Below, one piece after another: positions 60,805 through 64,000 of a stretch of 64,000 nt of DNA. The position numbers and the translations under genes were made by a program. The notes under the pieces were generated by a model, which had not been told where the DNA came from, made no database searches, and saw only the letters and a list, made by a program, of their open reading frames with translations. Every line of letters starts with the position of its first letter. Within the stretch, counting starts at the first letter, position 1. The DNA is taken from the NCBI RefSeq assembly GCF_019578655.1, contig NC_063259.1, positions 24,477,277 to 24,541,276 of the forward strand, in the 5' to 3' direction. Origin of the DNA: Ricinus communis. Lineage: Eukaryota > Streptophyta > Magnoliopsida > Malpighiales > Euphorbiaceae.

Positions 60805-61605
60805 TTAAGCTAAAATAGGAGCAAAGGTAGACTTAAAACACAAGATCTTGAAAAGGGTAGGAAGACCATCAATGTCCAACTCCAAATATTCTCCAATTTC
60901 AGGAGAAAATTTGACAATGTTACACTTCTGATTTCCTTTCTCCCATCTGAAAACTTGCATCAGGTAACTTCCCTCGTCAATTTGACAAATCAAACTGTGA
61001 TGCAAAAGCCTGCTTCTTGGCACACATAAAACAAACCTATGTTGTAATAAGATAGAGAAACCTTGTACCTTGTTTCCGACGATTGTCTATATCTTCAAGA
61101 AACGAGAATCATGATGTACTAGTTTTAAATCACCTCCTAAACTCACCAAGTCATAGTTACGAGGAACATCATACTTATAATACCCTTCATCTCCTCGATC
61201 ATGACTAATACAACAGATCACATAAAACTTTTCATCGCTCAAATCAAACCTAAGCACACAACTCTCATCATGTTTGTGATCGAGTTCACTGATTTTCCAA
61301 TGGAAACCTTAGTTCCAAGCGATTGCTGAGTTGAAACCTCTTTCGATTCTGAAATTAGGAGCATCGTTTAACTCTTTTCATGAACTTTCTCCAATTGTGA
61401 TTACTAGAACTTGCTAGGTTCATTATCAGAAAATCTATATTCGCGCACAACTTTATACTTGCCAGATGACGAATCAAAGTGAAACCCAATCTGATAGCTC
61501 TTGCATGGCCTTGAGAACAATATTCTTGTTGTTCTTGTGATTGAGGTTAAAACCAAGTAATCACTCATTGTCGGGTTGCAAATTAGCACGGAATCAAGCT
61601 TTTCT
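60805..61605 (-). pseudogene. F-box-associated domain protein fragment, truncated and frameshifted
   Basis: The minus strand reads as the C-terminal F-box-associated (FBA) domain of a plant F-box protein in several frames. It starts with LICNPTMSDYLVL and GFHFDSSSGKYKVVREY (61404-61605), which end at a stop. It continues in other frames with AIAW, WKISELDH, ESCVLRFDLSDEKFYVI and YDLVSLGGDLKLVHHD (about 61080-61320). It ends with MQVFRWEK, KFSPEIGEYLELD and LPTLFKILCFKS (60805-61023). These proteins are substrate receptors of SCF ubiquitin ligases. The N-terminal F-box is absent; upstream of 61610 the sequence changes to a repeat-like segment. Broken frames and the missing F-box mean it is not a working gene. 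Confidence 0.8.
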
Positions 61606-61619
61606 TTAGGAGCTTAATG

Positions 61620-61710
61620 TCTCAAACTTAGTACTTGCAAGTGTACGAACCGAATAGTAGTACTGGTAAGTACACCACAAGGTCGATCTCACAAGGAATT
61701 GTAAAGCATA
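61620..61710. repeat. Dispersed-repeat-like segment at the truncation point of the F-box fragment
   Basis: Contains CTTGCAAGTGTACGAACCGA and AAGGTCGATCTCACAAGGAA. I recall similar strings as common dispersed repeats in plant genomes, usually near retroelement ends. Identification is from memory and weak. Confidence 0.35.
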
Positions 61711-64000
61711 TATTATAAAGACCAACTATCAAATAAAATACTAAAAATAAATCCAAACACTCTAAACTAATGTTTTGAAAATGATTTTAAGGTTTATGAA
61801 AAAATTTAAATAACTAAAAGATAAATATGCAACTGATTCATGAACTATTTCGTAAGATACAAAATTATTTCATAAGAATATGATTATGTGTTCGTGAACA
61901 TTATATATTGTATTATAATATGTACTGAAGGTGTATGTATGTTTATTATGTCTGCCTATTTGATAAATTTGCTTCTTACAATCTAAAGAGAAAAAAGTTA
62001 ATGATGATTATAGGTACAAGAAGAGATTGTATAACTTGGTAATTTTATGGTTTGATTAATGATCAGTGTACTTCAGCAGATTGATCATTTCTTATTGATA
62101 TCTTAATTTCTTATTGTTTTTTCGCAATCTTTCTCATATATATTTACGTAATTAAGTTATATTAAAATCATATGACTCATTACATGTTTATTAATTTTAA
62201 TACTTTTTTTGGGAAATATATGGTAACTTTTATTTTTGGTGTTATTTAAAATTTCTTTTATTTATGGTTTTCGCGTGCATTTCAAATAGATTTGAAATTT
62301 TTATCACCTAATTTCACTAGCTTTTACCTAATCTATAAGATTAGTAAAAAAAGGAGAAAAGAAAAATACTGCAAATAAAAAACCGATGAAGTTTGAAATC
62401 TAATCTAATTTATATCTTTATAACTTGTCGAGCAAAATCTGATGTATTTCCTGATATCAAATGTATATGCATTTGTTAATGAAATTTTGAAATGAAGTTT
62501 GAGAACTATAATCTGATCCATATATAAGAAAACAGAAGCATTTTCAGTACCTTTTATTCATGTCAGAGGTAAGTAAAAGTCTGTAGCAGCCAAAGGAAGG
62601 CCATTAAAATAGCAGAAACACTACAGGTTAAGATCAAGGAATTGAAATTTTAATTCAAACATGTAAATAGATGTGCCATACCTGCAGATTTTTTATGGAG
62701 TATCTCAGACCTTTCAAACTCGATTGATAGAGAAAAGAGAGAAAGAGAAAGAAAGACAGAACTCTAGACCTAAAACCAGGTCTCTTCAGGGCCATTTGCT
62801 TATTACATTGAGGGAGCTTTACGGCCAAGTGTTCAAGCATGCAAAACTCTGTATACACACTGGACGGTTACAGCCATTCTCAATTTGTTGTTAATTTGTA
62901 TGTCTATTCACCCCACCTCTCACTTTCTTTCTCACCCTTGTGCCTCGTTCACATTTCGAAAGATGTCAGATTTATATAAGTTATTATCATGTGTAAAAAA
63001 AATTAATAAAAAAATAATTATTTTCTTACATTCATTATAAAAATTAACACGTTTTATATAGTGTAAATAATCATACGACAATCTCATTTAGTAGTAACTT
63101 TCATATTATTATATATCTCGTTAGATAGTTCAATATTTTTGTCGAAATCTTATAGTCTGCTATTAATTTGAATGGTAAATTTGCCAGAAAATGTTTTCCG
63201 CCCAACAAACGGAGCCTAAGAGCGGCAACCCACTTCTAGGCAATGGCTGCAAAATCCTTTACAACCTCGGCAACACCCAAAGAATGAGATGGGCTTGTAA
63301 TAAATTGGTAAGATTTAACTGGGCTGTAAAGACAAATGTCTTCAGATCCATGGGTTTTTATTTCTGAGGCCTTTTTAAACAGTTTGCAACACAATTAGAA
63401 GATTCGGAACTCAATTCAATAATTTATTGTTACTTCCAGGGAAGCTAAATTAGCTGTCGCAGTGAGTTGCACATTCTAATCTTTTACTCTCTGACCACTC
63501 CTAACGTATTTCTTTAGCCTGAATGGAATTCATATCTCCTTCGTCTGGTCGAGAAGGGACTGTGACTCTTCTATTACATTACGGAGAAGTCCATTTTCGT
63601 CATGATCGATCCACGTCCTACCCGGGCTTAGAAAGCTAGCTTACTAAGGCGAAGGACTTTTTTTTTATTGCACGAGCTAGCCAGCCAATCCAGCCGTTCC
63701 TCACCAATCTCTTAATCTCCACGTAATTCTTCTGTTTTTATACGCCTAATAAAATTAAATATTTAAATATTCTTGTTTTTCTAAAATTTTAATTTTTAAA
63801 ATTTTTATTTAAATAGTCTGATTTAATCAATTAATTGCAATTATAGTTAAATTGAAATCTCGGTCAAGATTGAATACTATTCTTTTAATTTTATATACTA
63901 ACCTTCTTTTACTTTACCAATATCATTTGCGCATTACAATCACGGAGAAAGTAAGGAAATAAATGACTTCACCTTTCATTTTTTTATTTATTTATGGTTT
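61711..64000. other. AT-rich terminal region
   Basis: No gene is supported. The sequence about 63180-63720 is clearly less AT-rich than its surroundings and might be organelle-derived (see findings). Confidence 0.45.

Overview
The window is nuclear DNA of a flowering plant, almost certainly a eudicot. It has spliced genes with short exons in long AT-rich introns and spacers, plant-only families (GAUT, MIKC MADS-box, plant sulfotransferase), and decayed retroelements and pararetrovirus sequence. The style of the repeats made me think of Malpighiales (Euphorbiaceae-like), but that is only an impression. No bacterial-type features, rRNA, CRISPR or convincing functional tRNA were seen.

Left part (1-18.3 kb, gene-rich): the 3' end of a J-domain protein gene (+); convergent with it a complete galacturonosyltransferase gene of GAUT11 type (-); a TIR-bounded DNA transposon (about 9291-10570); directly after it a three-exon adenine nucleotide carrier gene of ER-ANT1 type (+); a broken cytosolic sulfotransferase gene (-); and a three-exon universal stress protein gene (-). 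From 18.3 to 23.5 kb the sequence is AT-rich, with no gene and probable MITE-like repeat.

Middle part (23.5-51.5 kb): two complete MADS-box genes on the minus strand, in tandem. The upstream one (45592-51466) is a SEPALLATA (LOFSEP-type) gene and the downstream one (23501-32921) is a FRUITFULL-type AP1/SQUA gene. Each has eight exons and a 244-residue product. I could rebuild every exon, and each gene uses one non-canonical GC-AG intron. This SEP-SQUA pairing is an ancient angiosperm arrangement; both products are expected to act together in floral meristem and fruit MADS complexes. The 12.7-kb spacer between them holds a rearranged endogenous pararetrovirus (Caulimoviridae) relic and a 5'-truncated LINE.

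Right part (51.5-64 kb): repeat-rich, with the 3' end of an LTR retrotransposon, long AT and G tracts, a 29-bp tandem repeat, and a truncated, broken F-box-associated-domain pseudogene. No intact gene was found there.
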